Positions 51,163 through 60,223 of a stretch of 64,000 bases of DNA are shown piece after piece (position 1 is the first letter of the stretch; the number at the start of each line of letters is the position of its first letter). The notes beneath the pieces were generated by a model that was not told where the DNA came from, ran no database searches, and saw only the letters and a program-made list of their open reading frames with translations. The DNA comes from CAWFKW01 sp963816535. GTDB lineage: Bacteria; Bacteroidota; Ignavibacteria; Tepidaquicellales; OLB5. Made by a program: the position numbers and the translations under genes. The stretch is taken from the NCBI GenBank assembly GCA_963816535.1, contig CAWFKW010000008.1, positions 124,001 through 188,000 of the forward strand. Direction: 5' to 3'.

Positions 51163-52161
51163 TTACGAAATATTGACCAAATCCTCAACCAAGGATGCCA
51201 TTAGCGTCTTTGAATCAAGCATGCTGGTTTTTAGCTTCTGGTCTGTCTCTAATATCCTTAATAATGAATGCTTTAGCTGATTCTCATTAAGTAAATTATG
51301 AAATGACTTGGCAAATCTCAGACGTTCTCCCCAAATCTTATATTTGCCATACACAGAATAATTATCGCCTTTGGCAATACTCCCGGTTTTAAATGAAATC
51401 AGGTCAAAATAGTAGTTTGTTAGTATCGAAATTAGATAAATCTCGTTAATTCCGCCCTTATTTAATAAAAAGTCAAGAATTTCAAGAGATTTCCTGCTTT
51501 CCTTTCTTACAATTGCCAGAATCAGTTGTTCAGGAGAGTATTCCGTTTCATAGCCAACCAAACGCTGCACTATTTCCTTTGTGATCCTGCCGCTATCGCT
51601 GTTCAGAATATAAATGGACAGCTTTTCGATCTCAGTCACAACCAGATCGAAACTCTGCGGTACAAGCGAAACAAACAGCTCCAATGCATCTTCTTCAATG
51701 ATGCATGAGCGGAAGGCAAATTCACTTTGTATCCAATCGAGATATGCCTTATCGGGCAGTTCCGTAAAGTCGTAAAATGATATATCTTTATTGAGTTTCT
51801 TTTCGGCAACATATTCCCTGTCGAAACAGAGCATCAATGTTGTATCTTTATCAGGACTGGAAGAGTACTGAACCAACTCATCAAGTTTTTTGGCAAGGCG
51901 CTCGGACCGTTTTACAATGATGAGCTTACTGGTTGAAAACAAAGAAGAGAAATTACTGCAGAGGTCAATGATCTCATCCGCTGAACTCTCGTCTCCATAG
52001 CGGATGAAAAAGTTCTCTTTGCTATCCTTTGACCCGAACAATTTCTCTCTTAATATCTCAGACGACTTCGCGACAAAATAGTTGTCCGAAGCCATTACAA
52101 AATAGACGTTCTTGACTTTCCCCGCTTTAATCTCATTTTGAAAGTCAAGATATGTCTGCAT
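51163..52161 (-). CDS. holA: DNA polymerase III delta subunit
   Basis: The clamp-loader delta subunit, which opens the beta clamp (DnaN). The 332-residue protein has the family layout: N-terminal AAA+-like part with VYFVMASDNYFV, KLIIVKRSERL near residue 80, a middle LVVTEIEKLSIY and the C-terminal helical collar (EQLILAIVRKESRKSLEILD). No Walker A is present, as expected for delta. It lies in the same minus-strand unit as dnaN, 4 bases from the cyclophilin gene. Confidence 0.92.
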   Translation of the reverse strand: MQTYLDFQNEIKAGKVKNVYFVMASDNYFVAKSSEILREKLFGSKDSKENFFIRYGDESSADEIIDLCSNFSSLFSTSKLIIVKRSERLAKKLDELVQYSSSPDKDTTLMLCFDREYVAEKKLNKDISFYDFTELPDKAYLDWIQSEFAFRSCIIEEDALELFVSLVPQSFDLVVTEIEKLSIYILNSDSGRITKEIVQRLVGYETEYSPEQLILAIVRKESRKSLEILDFLLNKGGINEIYLISILTNYYFDLISFKTGSIAKGDNYSVYGKYKIWGERLRFAKSFHNLLNENQLKHSLLRILETDQKLKTSMLDSKTLMASLVEDLVNIS

Positions 52162-52165
52162 ATGA

Positions 52166-52861
52166 CTATTTGCTGAAGTAAACTTTCTTTATGACCACTT
52201 TCTCCAGAGGATCGTCCATAGCGTCTCTTTTAACGTTCTGTATCTTATCGGCAACGTCCATTCCCTTTATGACTTTTCCGAATACGGTATACTGCCCGTC
52301 AAGATGCGACGCATCGCCGGTAACAATATAAAACTGGCTACCGCTGGATTCCCTTTTGGGATTTACCTGGTCGCCCAGCCTTGCAGCCGCAACAGAACCG
52401 ATCTCATGTTTGCGTTTTATTTCGGCAGGTATCGTATAACCCGGGCCGCCCTGTCCGTACTGAGTTTTATCGTCTTTCTTTGTGTTCGGGTCGCCGGCCT
52501 GTATCATAAAGTTCGGTATTACCCTGTGGAACAGCGTGCCCTCATAAAATTTATCTTTTACCAGTTTCTTAAAGTTTGCCACATGCTTTGGCGCATCTTC
52601 CGGGTAAAGCTCTATTGTCATGTTGCCCATTGATGTTTCCATTATAACAGTGTTCGGTTCCTCGTCTTTTGCGACGGTTGTATCTGTCTTTGGCTTTGTA
52701 GAATCCACTTTTTGCGTTGTTTGATTATTTGTTGTCTGAGTCTGCGTTTCTTTTACAGTGTCTTTTTTCTCGGTAACGTTTGAATCTTCTTTCTTTCCGC
52801 ACCCGGAAATAGAGAAGTTAGCCATTATTGCCAATGCAATAATAAATGTGAAAGATTTCAT
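52166..52861 (-). CDS. cyclophilin-type peptidyl-prolyl isomerase, lipoprotein
   Basis: A 231-residue exported proline isomerase. The N-terminal leader ends in a good lipobox, SISGC, so it is likely anchored by lipid at Cys21. A Lys/Thr-rich linker (about 25-70) leads to the cyclophilin domain: YPEDAPKHVANFKKLV, FHRVIPNFMIQAGDP, SSGSQFYIV and LDGQYTVFGKVIKGMDVAD. The catalytic Arg of FHRV, Phe and Gln of FMIQ are present. It lies between holA and uppP with gaps of 4 and 13 bases. Confidence 0.93.
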   Translation of the reverse strand: MKSFTFIIALAIMANFSISGCGKKEDSNVTEKKDTVKETQTQTTNNQTTQKVDSTKPKTDTTVAKDEEPNTVIMETSMGNMTIELYPEDAPKHVANFKKLVKDKFYEGTLFHRVIPNFMIQAGDPNTKKDDKTQYGQGGPGYTIPAEIKRKHEIGSVAAARLGDQVNPKRESSGSQFYIVTGDASHLDGQYTVFGKVIKGMDVADKIQNVKRDAMDDPLEKVVIKKVYFSK

Positions 52862-52874
52862 TGATATGTCCTTT

Positions 52875-53702
52875 TTAATTTGAAATAATGTTCATGCTCA
52901 CCAGTATAATAATCAATATCCCTAGAGCTATTCTGTAAACTACAAAAATCATAAGCGAGCGCTTTCGTACGTACGAAAGCAAAAACCAAACAGAGAGGTA
53001 ACCGACAATAACCGATACGAGCGTTCCCACAATAAGACTCATCGTATGACCCCCTCCTAAAAGCGTACTTTTCTCCTTATAAATTTCAAATGCGCCTGCC
53101 AGGAAAAATGCCGGTATGCCGAGCAAAAAGGAGAACCTTGCAGCGCTTTCCCTGTCCATGTTAACAAAAAACCCTGCCGTAATGGTCGAGCCCGAACGGG
53201 AACATCCGGGAATGAGCGCAAGTACCTGCATCAAACCAATAATTATCGAGTCCTTTAATGTAACATTCTCCACTGTCCTGTTTATTTTTGACATCTTCTC
53301 GGAAATATATAACAGTATTCCGAAAACAATCAATCCTGCCGCCATTACATACATACTTCTGAATTCAGTCTTTATCTGCTTCTGAAACAGAACGCCGAAA
53401 ATAATTATAGGAATAGTGCCTAAAATAATATAAATAAAAAGCCTGGCATCATGGTTGTTCTTAAAATCTTTATCCCTGAGAGCCTTAAAGAACGAAACAA
53501 TAATTCTGCGCAGGTCGCTGTAGAAATACATCAAAACGGCAACCATTGTGCCCATTTGAAGCACGGCGCTGTATGCCGCTCCGGGGTCTTCCCAGCCCAG
53601 CAAAACGGGCACGATCTTAACATGCGCCACGCTGCTCACAGGAAGCCATGCAAAAAATCCCTGTATAATTCCGTAAACTACCGCTTTAATAATTTCGAGC
53701 AT
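52875..53702 (-). CDS. undecaprenyl-diphosphatase (UppP/BacA) family membrane protein, variant active site
   Basis: A 275-residue, multi-pass membrane protein of the family that recycles the undecaprenyl carrier of cell-wall synthesis. The second motif PGCSRSGST is intact. In the first motif the usual EGxTEFLPxSSxxH is replaced by QGFFAWLPVSSVAH: the first Glu is Gln (Q14), which the family tolerates, but the second, catalytic Glu is Ala (A18); the Ser pair and His remain. The protein may be inactive, use another residue, or act on another substrate. A second, canonical UppP elsewhere is possible. It sits between the cyclophilin and barrel genes. Confidence 0.8.
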   Translation of the reverse strand: MLEIIKAVVYGIIQGFFAWLPVSSVAHVKIVPVLLGWEDPGAAYSAVLQMGTMVAVLMYFYSDLRRIIVSFFKALRDKDFKNNHDARLFIYIILGTIPIIIFGVLFQKQIKTEFRSMYVMAAGLIVFGILLYISEKMSKINRTVENVTLKDSIIIGLMQVLALIPGCSRSGSTITAGFFVNMDRESAARFSFLLGIPAFFLAGAFEIYKEKSTLLGGGHTMSLIVGTLVSVIVGYLSVWFLLSYVRKRSLMIFVVYRIALGILIIILVSMNIISN

Positions 53703-53707
53703 CCAGA

Positions 53708-54403
53708 TCAGTATAAGTTATAAATAAAACCAATTCTCGCGCCAACGCCAAAAGAGCTTAAATTTACTTGCTGTGTCGAATTTGTACTCGTCAGGTAGTT
53801 TCCGTTTGAATCTTTTAGCGACTGAAAAGAAGAAGCAACTATGAACCCGCTTAAATATGCCTGCAATTTCTTCGTCATATAAGGAGCAAATACAGCCTCG
53901 CCCCTGAAGCTGAATCCGTTTGCTTTATATGTCGCCGTCCCGGGATATAATTGCTGGGTCACTGTTCCAATATGATAGCCCACTCCAATTCCGAATTTCA
54001 GATCGAAAGCCCGACGCTGGATCATATAATATCCCATTAAGTACGGCTGATGAATGACAATATCGTATTTAAATTCATTATAAGTGTAAACGTAATCAAC
54101 GCTCCTGAGATAATACGAGTAATCAAGTTTCAGCGCGAAGCTCTTCGTCAGTCCGTATTCTACGCCTCCGAAAAATTCGATCGCAGTTGTAAAGCCCTTT
54201 ATGCTGTCGGCTGTCGCATAAGGGATCTCATTTCTAAGATAAGAAACAAACGAGCTGTTATCCTGCAGACTGATTCCCATGCCTGCGGCAAATGATAACC
54301 GGTGTTTTTTAGCCGTAAATGTTGTATCCCCTTTGGGCTGAGCGTACAAAGACGCCGTAACAATAAATACGAGGCAAATGATTTTCAGACCTCCTGAAGC
54401 CAT
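53708..54403 (-). CDS. outer-membrane beta-barrel protein (small)
   Basis: A protein of about 231 residues with a signal peptide (about 1-22, GLKIICLVFIVTASLYA). The mature chain alternates hydrophobic and polar residues and is rich in Gly, Tyr and Phe (FAAGMGISL, IEFFGGVEYGL, LKLDYSYYL, LKFGIGVGYHIG, FSFRGEAVFAPYM), ending VGARIGFIYNLY with a terminal aromatic. This fits an 8- or 10-stranded barrel. The frame extends to 54442, overlapping gyrB; the ATG at 54403 leaves a 7-base gap, and the ATG at 54418 is an alternative. Function unknown. Confidence 0.75.
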   Translation of the reverse strand: MASGGLKIICLVFIVTASLYAQPKGDTTFTAKKHRLSFAAGMGISLQDNSSFVSYLRNEIPYATADSIKGFTTAIEFFGGVEYGLTKSFALKLDYSYYLRSVDYVYTYNEFKYDIVIHQPYLMGYYMIQRRAFDLKFGIGVGYHIGTVTQQLYPGTATYKANGFSFRGEAVFAPYMTKKLQAYLSGFIVASSFQSLKDSNGNYLTSTNSTQQVNLSSFGVGARIGFIYNLY

Positions 54404-54410
54404 CGATTTG

Positions 54411-56438
54411 TTATACATCAAGATTCTTAACGTACTTGGCATTCTTTTCTATAAACGCCCTTCTTGGCTCAACCTCTTCCCCCATCAACGTTTCAAAAAT
54501 TCTATCGGCCGCGGCGGCGTTTTCTATCGATACCTGTAAAACCGTTCTTGTATCGGGATTCATTGTTGTCGCCCAAAGCTGCTCAGGGTTCATTTCGCCG
54601 AGACCCTTGAACCGAGATATAGTAATTCCTTTTTGTTTGTTCTCTTCCTGTTCCGGCGTTACTGATTCTGCGCCTTCTTCGCCTTCCAGCACAATAGCTA
54701 CTTTGCCGTTTGATTTGACTTTGAAGCTTTTTATTATCTGTTCCTTTTCATTATCATCAAAAGCATATCGTTCTTCCCTGTTGTGCTTTATTTTGTATAG
54801 AGGCGGCTGAGCTATATATAATCTTCCGGCTTCGACTAATTCCTTCATGTGCCTGTAGAAGAATGTCAGTAGCAGCGTTCTGATATGGCTCCCGTCAACG
54901 TCTGCGTCGCACATTAGTATTATCTTACCATAACGCAATTTAGTCTCATCAAATTCCTCTGAACTGCCAAATCCTGCGCCAAGGGCGGTAACAATAGATT
55001 TTATCTCGTCGTTTTCAAGGATCTTTGTCATCCTTGCCTTTTCAACGTTGAGTATTTTGCCCTTTAAGGGTAGTATAGCCTGAAATCTTCTGTCTCTGCC
55101 CTGTTTAGCGGAACCGCCGGCTGAATCACCCTCCACAAGGTATATTTCGCAATGCTCGGGGTCGCTTATAGAACAATCGGCAAGTTTCCCGGGCAATCCT
55201 GAGAACTCCAATGCGTTCTTTCTTCTTACCAGCTCTTTTGCTTTACGCGCCGCTTCCCTTGCTTCAGCGGCTCTTAAACATTTTTCAATGATCTTCTTTG
55301 CAATCGACGGATTCACTTCAAGAAATGCCTGAAGCTCCTCGCCCACTATAGTTTCAACTATACTCTTCACTTCGCTGTTGCCAAGCTTAGTCTTGGTTTG
55401 CCCTTCAAATTGCGGCTCCGGAACTTTCACGCTTATTACATAGGTCAATCCTTCTCTGAAATCATCTCCTGTAAGCTGGATCTTATCGTTCTTTATCAGG
55501 TTGTTCTTATAGCCGTAATTATTCAAAGTCCTTGTAAGCGCGGTTTTAAATCCTACCAAATGCGTGCCGCCTTCGTGCGTATTAATGTCGTTAACATAAG
55601 TAAACATGCTTTCGTTGTACGTTTCATTGTATTGGAAAGCTACTTCGACCTGAGTGTTGTCTTTCTCGCCTTTTACGAAGATAGGCTCTTTCATCAGAGT
55701 TTTTCTCTTTTGGTCAATGTAAGTAACAAATTGCTTTATGCCGCCTTCGAAATGAAAGACATTTTCTTCTTTAGTACGCTCATCTTTTATTGTAATAGTG
55801 ACTTCTTTATTAAGATACGCCAGTTCTCTCAATCTTTCTTCCAGAATATCATATTTAAAAGTCGTTACTTTAAATATTTCGCCGTCCGGCATGAAAGTGG
55901 TTTTTGTGCCGGATTTTTTAGGGGCTGCTTTCGCGATTTCTTTGACCGGCGCGACGGGTTCGCCGTGTTTATATTTCTGGTAGAAGGTCTTTCCATCCCT
56001 GTTTACATACACCTCCAGCCATTCACTGAGAGCGTTTACAACAGATACACCAACTCCGTGAAGTCCGCCCGATACTTTGTAGGTATTCTTATCAAATTTA
56101 CCGCCGGCATTCAGAACGGTCATAGCTACTTCAAGCGCTGATTTTTTTTCCGTCGGATGTATTCCTGTAGGGATACCGCGGCCGTTATCTTCTACGGTTA
56201 CTGAACCGTCTTTATTAATGCTCAGATCAATTTTTGTGCAATATCCTGCCAGGGCTTCATCTATACTGTTGTCAACGACCTCATATACAAGATGATGAAG
56301 GCCGCGGCTTGAGACGTCGCCTATATACATAGCGGGGCGCCTTCTTACATGTTCAAGGCCCTTTAGTACTTGAATATTTTCAGCTTCGTAGCCGTCTGTC
56401 TTCTTGACTTTTTTTTCTGTAATTTCAGTTTTAGCCAT
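54411..56438 (-). CDS. gyrB: DNA gyrase subunit B
   Basis: The ATPase and TOPRIM subunit of gyrase, 675 residues. The GHKL ATP site has RRPAMYIGDVSSRGLHHLVY and EVVDNSIDEALAG near 42-62. The TOPRIM domain has YLVEGDSAGGSAKQGRDR and MCDADVDGSHI with the metal-binding acidic residues, and the C-terminal part ends RFKGLGEMNPEQLW. This is the short form without the enterobacterial insertion. It lies in the order dnaN-recF-DUF721-gyrB, a conserved replication cluster. Confidence 0.97.
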   Translation of the reverse strand: MAKTEITEKKVKKTDGYEAENIQVLKGLEHVRRRPAMYIGDVSSRGLHHLVYEVVDNSIDEALAGYCTKIDLSINKDGSVTVEDNGRGIPTGIHPTEKKSALEVAMTVLNAGGKFDKNTYKVSGGLHGVGVSVVNALSEWLEVYVNRDGKTFYQKYKHGEPVAPVKEIAKAAPKKSGTKTTFMPDGEIFKVTTFKYDILEERLRELAYLNKEVTITIKDERTKEENVFHFEGGIKQFVTYIDQKRKTLMKEPIFVKGEKDNTQVEVAFQYNETYNESMFTYVNDINTHEGGTHLVGFKTALTRTLNNYGYKNNLIKNDKIQLTGDDFREGLTYVISVKVPEPQFEGQTKTKLGNSEVKSIVETIVGEELQAFLEVNPSIAKKIIEKCLRAAEAREAARKAKELVRRKNALEFSGLPGKLADCSISDPEHCEIYLVEGDSAGGSAKQGRDRRFQAILPLKGKILNVEKARMTKILENDEIKSIVTALGAGFGSSEEFDETKLRYGKIILMCDADVDGSHIRTLLLTFFYRHMKELVEAGRLYIAQPPLYKIKHNREERYAFDDNEKEQIIKSFKVKSNGKVAIVLEGEEGAESVTPEQEENKQKGITISRFKGLGEMNPEQLWATTMNPDTRTVLQVSIENAAAADRIFETLMGEEVEPRRAFIEKNAKYVKNLDV

Positions 56439-56440
56439 AT

Positions 56441-56752
56441 TTAAATAAATACTATATCTTTAATTGCATTCTTCTTCAAATGTTCGTTTATCAGCCTGTT
56501 GAGTTCGGCTTTTCTCCGCGAAAGTTCAAACCTCCAGGTTGCATCCTGAACCTTAATAAACAATATTCCCTTTTTATTCTTTACCGGCGTTGCAACGCCT
56601 GCAATTCTCGGTCCAACCACTTCTTCCCAGTAAGCGTAGCGCTTTTTGCTTTCAGCCTTTATGCCCTTGAGCAATACATCAATCTCGTTTTTAAGCGGAG
56701 ATTGCGATAACGAACGTTTTTTTAAATCAACTGATATTTGACGCTGAGCCAT
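56441..56752 (-). CDS. DUF721 (DciA-like) protein
   Basis: A 103-residue protein with a DUF721 core: IDVLLKGIKAESKKRYAYWE, the segment WEEVVGPRIAGVATP, GILFIKVQDATWRFELSRRK and LINEHLKKNAIKDIVF. Related proteins recruit the replicative helicase in many bacteria (DciA). Its place between recF and gyrB is conserved in several phyla and supports a replication role. It overlaps the end of recF by 26 bases, so the two are translationally coupled. Confidence 0.85.
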   Translation of the reverse strand: MAQRQISVDLKKRSLSQSPLKNEIDVLLKGIKAESKKRYAYWEEVVGPRIAGVATPVKNKKGILFIKVQDATWRFELSRRKAELNRLINEHLKKNAIKDIVFI

Positions 56753-57896
56753 TTGTTATCTTAATCGCTGAAATATTGTTCCGCTCAAGATACTTTTCCA
56801 CTATTTCCAGGTAATCCCTGTTAGTTGTAGTCAGGAATGTTTGCCGGTAACCGGGCAGTAATGAGCAAATCTTATCAATTCTTGTCTTATCCAGGTCTGA
56901 GAAAACATCGTCCAGGGACAATATCGGTTCACCTGAGCCGTAGTTCTCTATATTATCCTTCAAATAACTGTATTCAGCAAGCTTCAGCGACACAAGGAAA
57001 GTCTTATGCTCCCCCTGTGACGCAAATGTCTTCACATCAAATACTCCGTCGCTTTTAATAAGGCTGAAAACATAGTTATCTCTGTGCGGCCCGACCAGCG
57101 AAATGCCCCGCCGAATCTCATTCTCATACCTATTTCTAAGGTTTAGCGCAATTTCTTCTTTCAATTCCATCTCGCTTGATGAATCGCCGGACTCGCTCTC
57201 ATATGTAATCGAAGGTTCATATGCATTTCCTACAATAAGGCTGAAATTCCGGATTATATACGGCCTGAATTCGTTTATCAGCTTCATTCTTCTCAAAATC
57301 AGCCTTGCCCCCAACTCTATTATTTCATCGTTCCACGGTTCGATCAGCCTCAAAAGTTCGTTTGTCCCGTATCTTCCCGAAGCGAGGTTTTCTTTCAGAA
57401 GCGCGTTCTTCTGCCTGATCACCTTAGTATATCTTTTAAGGTCGTTAAAATATACCCGGCTTAGCTGCGAAATGAGAATATCAAAATTCTTTCTTCTATC
57501 CGCCGGAAGCCCGGTAGTAAGCTTCAAATCCTGCGGCGCCAGCACAACCAGCGGGTATGTCCCGAAAAATGCCGACAGCCTGCCTACCGGCTCATCGTTC
57601 GCAGTAAATCTCTTATTTGAGTTTTCCCTCGAATACCTTAATGAGATCTTATTTGTAACATCCAGCTCATTATGGAATTGACCGGAAATATCGAATAAAT
57701 CCGAGCCATATTTCACGCAATCAGATTCTGAATTTTGCAGGAAGCTTCTTGTATAACACAGGAATGAAACTGCCTCAAGCAGATTTGTTTTGCCGTTCCC
57801 GTTATCACCGAATATAAAATTGAGCCCCGGGTTAAAATCTATAGTACAGTCTGAATAGTTTTTGAAATTCTGTAAATGGAGTCTATCGAGTACCAT
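56727..57896 (-). CDS. recF: DNA replication and repair protein RecF
   Basis: An SMC-like ATPase that loads RecA at gaps, 389 residues. It has LQNFKNYSD at the N-terminus, Walker A FGDNGNGKTNLLEAV near 30, a signature FASQGEHKTFLVSLKLAEY near 290 and Walker B PILSLDDVFSDLD. All are conserved. It lies 3 bases after dnaN and overlaps the DUF721 gene. Confidence 0.95.
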   Translation of the reverse strand: MVLDRLHLQNFKNYSDCTIDFNPGLNFIFGDNGNGKTNLLEAVSFLCYTRSFLQNSESDCVKYGSDLFDISGQFHNELDVTNKISLRYSRENSNKRFTANDEPVGRLSAFFGTYPLVVLAPQDLKLTTGLPADRRKNFDILISQLSRVYFNDLKRYTKVIRQKNALLKENLASGRYGTNELLRLIEPWNDEIIELGARLILRRMKLINEFRPYIIRNFSLIVGNAYEPSITYESESGDSSSEMELKEEIALNLRNRYENEIRRGISLVGPHRDNYVFSLIKSDGVFDVKTFASQGEHKTFLVSLKLAEYSYLKDNIENYGSGEPILSLDDVFSDLDKTRIDKICSLLPGYRQTFLTTTNRDYLEIVEKYLERNNISAIKITNGSASNIS

Positions 57897-57899
57897 TTA

Positions 57900-59075
57900 T
57901 CATATATTTCTGACAGGCATAACAAGCATCATAGTGTTTTCATCTTTTATCTGCTCAGTAGGGTTTAGCACGGCGGCCTTTAAAGGCGTGCTGAAATCAA
58001 AAATAATGTCCTCGCCTTCAAAGTGCTGCAAAGCATCCAGCAAATACTTGCCATTAAACGCGATCTCAAATTCTTCGTTTTCCGTGAAAGTGCACTCAAC
58101 GGTTTCTTCCGAATCTGTGCCATACTCATTATTAGCCGCTTTCACTTTAAGTTCGTTTTCATTTACGGTGAATGACGTTTTGTTCGTCACCTGGTCAGAC
58201 ATAATAATCGATCTTTTAACGGCCCCGATTATTGTGTCAATGTTAACTCTTAATTTCTTTTCGTTATCAGTTGGTATCACCGATTCATAATTAGGGAAAG
58301 TATCGTCTATCAGCCTGGAGGTTATAGAAATATTATTGAAGTTGCATTTGATAAATTCCGGGCTGAAAAACAGTTCAGCCTTAGCAGGTTCGCCAGCAGC
58401 CGAATCCTTTTCGGTCTCGGTTTCCGCCCCATCTGCGCCGCTCTTCGATGAAGCCTTGAAAAGCCTGGTTATCATCTGGCAGGTCTTTATCGGGACAAGT
58501 ATATTCATTTTATCCCCATCATAGTCGAAAGAGCTGCGGATGATCCTTACAAGCCTATGCCCGTCGGTGGAGACTATCCTGAGTTCCCCTTTCTTAATTT
58601 CAAAGAATACTCCGTTCATACTTCTTCTAAGCTCGTCGGGGCTCGCAGCATGTATCGCTTTTGAAAGGTATTTTGTCAGGATATCGCTTTCTATTTCGAT
58701 TCTTGAGCCGTCCACTTCCGCCGGCATCGGGAAATCATTCGGGTCTTCGCCTGTTATAATCCACCTTCCGCCTTTGGTTTTAATGATCGTTTTAAAGCCT
58801 GACTGGAGTTCAAAACTAAGTTCCTTACCCGGTAAATTCTGGAGAAGAGTCTCGAGTTTTTTTGCAGGGAGCGCCACGCGGCCGTCAGTTTTTCCATCCA
58901 CTTTTATTATGACGCTTACATACACCTCAAGATCTGAACCCATGATGGTTAAGTCTTTGCCCTCAAGACTTATATAAATATTTCCCAATATTGGCAAAGT
59001 TGACCTTGTTGGCGTAACGCCAATCACCTTGTTTATCGCGCCAATAAGCTGGCTGCTATTTACAGTGAATTTCAT
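57900..59075 (-). CDS. dnaN: DNA polymerase III beta sliding clamp
   Basis: The processivity clamp, 391 residues in three similar domains. The N-terminus has LIGAINKVIGVTPTRSTLPI and LTIMGSDLEVYV, the middle has MNGVFFEIKKGELRIVSTDG, and it ends with the hydrophobic pocket segment MMLVMPVRNI (in place of the usual MPMRL). A Lys/Glu/Ala-rich insert near 210-230 (DGAETETEKDSAAGEPAKA) lengthens domain 2. A strong ribosome site lies before the ATG. dnaA is not upstream; the neighbour is a dehydrogenase gene 164 bases away. Confidence 0.95.
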   Translation of the reverse strand: MKFTVNSSQLIGAINKVIGVTPTRSTLPILGNIYISLEGKDLTIMGSDLEVYVSVIIKVDGKTDGRVALPAKKLETLLQNLPGKELSFELQSGFKTIIKTKGGRWIITGEDPNDFPMPAEVDGSRIEIESDILTKYLSKAIHAASPDELRRSMNGVFFEIKKGELRIVSTDGHRLVRIIRSSFDYDGDKMNILVPIKTCQMITRLFKASSKSGADGAETETEKDSAAGEPAKAELFFSPEFIKCNFNNISITSRLIDDTFPNYESVIPTDNEKKLRVNIDTIIGAVKRSIIMSDQVTNKTSFTVNENELKVKAANNEYGTDSEETVECTFTENEEFEIAFNGKYLLDALQHFEGEDIIFDFSTPLKAAVLNPTEQIKDENTMMLVMPVRNI

Positions 59076-59079
59076 TAAA

Positions 59080-59084
59080 CCTCC
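59080..59084 (-). promoter_or_regulatory. strong ribosome-binding site of dnaN (GGAGG)
   Basis: GGAGG lies four bases before the dnaN ATG on the minus strand, one of the few canonical sites in the window. It fixes the start of dnaN. Confidence 0.8.
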
Positions 59085-59239
59085 AAAACTTTTTGCTGAA
59101 TTTTTAATAATTTACTGAATTTTTATAAGTTATTCAATTGATTTACGGGCGATATTTTACACAGGCGATTATGCATTTGCCGGATTACCTGAGTTAACTA
59201 AAGGGCTCCTTCAGTACAATAAACGAATCGAGCGACTAT

Positions 59240-60223
59240 TCACACAATAGCGCCGGACAGCTTTTTGCCTGAATAATACACAATAATCCTCTCCGCTAAC
59301 TGAGAAGATATCCTTTTCTTACTTTCTGCCGTCTTTCCTGCAAGGTGAGGCGTCAAAATTATGTCAGGCGCCCTGCAAAGGGCATTATTAAAATATGGCT
59401 CATTCTCAAATACGTCTAATCCCGCATAACTGACTCTTCCGGACCTGAGAGCCCGGATCAAAGCCTTTTCGCTAACAATACCGCCTCTCGCACAATTAAT
59501 CAATACGCAGCCCTTTTTTACCTGTCGTAATCTTTTTCCGCTGATCATATCTTTCGTCGATCTATCCAGTGGCGTGTGAACGGTTATAAAATCCGATTCA
59601 GCCAATAGCCTTTCTTTTGGAACAAACTTGATCCACTTATATTTCCGGGCAAGATCCTTCTTAATATCATTGCCTAATATTCTCATCCCAAACGCCCTGC
59701 AGTAATCAGCAACCCTGGAACCCACATGCCCGACGCCAATTATACCAACCGTCTTGCCGTTCAGCTCGGTATTATTATACCGTTTATTTTCAAAAACGCC
59801 TGATTTCATGGCTGAGTTCGCTGAAGAAATATTCTTCACAATAGCAAGCATCATGGCTATTGTATGCTCGGCTGCGGCAAGGAAATTTCCCTCGGGGACG
59901 TTTATAACATCGACCGCGCGCTTTGCCGCCGCAGAAATATCAATATTATCATATCCGGACGATGCTGTGCACAGCAGTTTAACATTTGTCAGTTTCTTCA
60001 GGCTGTTAATATCTTTCTTACGGAATGTTCTAACTGATCTTATTACTAAGGCTGGATATTTTCGGCTCTTTGTAAGAGGAATGAAGTTTGCGATGAACCT
60101 TATGAGTTCGCTATTCTTATAACCATATACCTTTACAATGTCAAAACCTTTACTGTCCAATAACTCCAGGCCGCTGGAATGGATCTCGTCTGCAATAAAT
60201 ATTACTGCGGTTTTTTTGGTCAA
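59240..60223 (-). CDS. D-isomer-specific 2-hydroxyacid dehydrogenase (phosphoglycerate dehydrogenase-like)
   Basis: A 327-residue NAD-dependent dehydrogenase. The cofactor loop is GIIGVGHVGSRVADYCRAFG near residue 158, and the catalytic Arg is in LINCARGGIVSE, the Glu in LDVFENEP and the His in LTPHLAGKT. There is no C-terminal ACT domain. The pairing with a class V aminotransferase, start overlapping its stop by 4 bases, parallels the 3-phosphoglycerate dehydrogenase/phosphoserine aminotransferase step of serine synthesis (the same pair occurs as TM1401/TM1400 in Thermotoga maritima). Substrate assignment is inference; erythronate or other hydroxyacids remain possible. Confidence 0.85.
   Translation of the reverse strand: MTKKTAVIFIADEIHSSGLELLDSKGFDIVKVYGYKNSELIRFIANFIPLTKSRKYPALVIRSVRTFRKKDINSLKKLTNVKLLCTASSGYDNIDISAAAKRAVDVINVPEGNFLAAAEHTIAMMLAIVKNISSANSAMKSGVFENKRYNNTELNGKTVGIIGVGHVGSRVADYCRAFGMRILGNDIKKDLARKYKWIKFVPKERLLAESDFITVHTPLDRSTKDMISGKRLRQVKKGCVLINCARGGIVSEKALIRALRSGRVSYAGLDVFENEPYFNNALCRAPDIILTPHLAGKTAESKKRISSQLAERIIVYYSGKKLSGAIV

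Noticed and set aside
55398..56141. A 247-codon plus-strand frame inside gyrB
   Set aside because: It is the antisense shadow of gyrB, whose domains and catalytic motifs are intact on the minus strand.
59076..59239. Replication origin upstream of dnaN
   Set aside because: No clear cluster of DnaA boxes is visible in this 164-base gap, and dnaA is absent.
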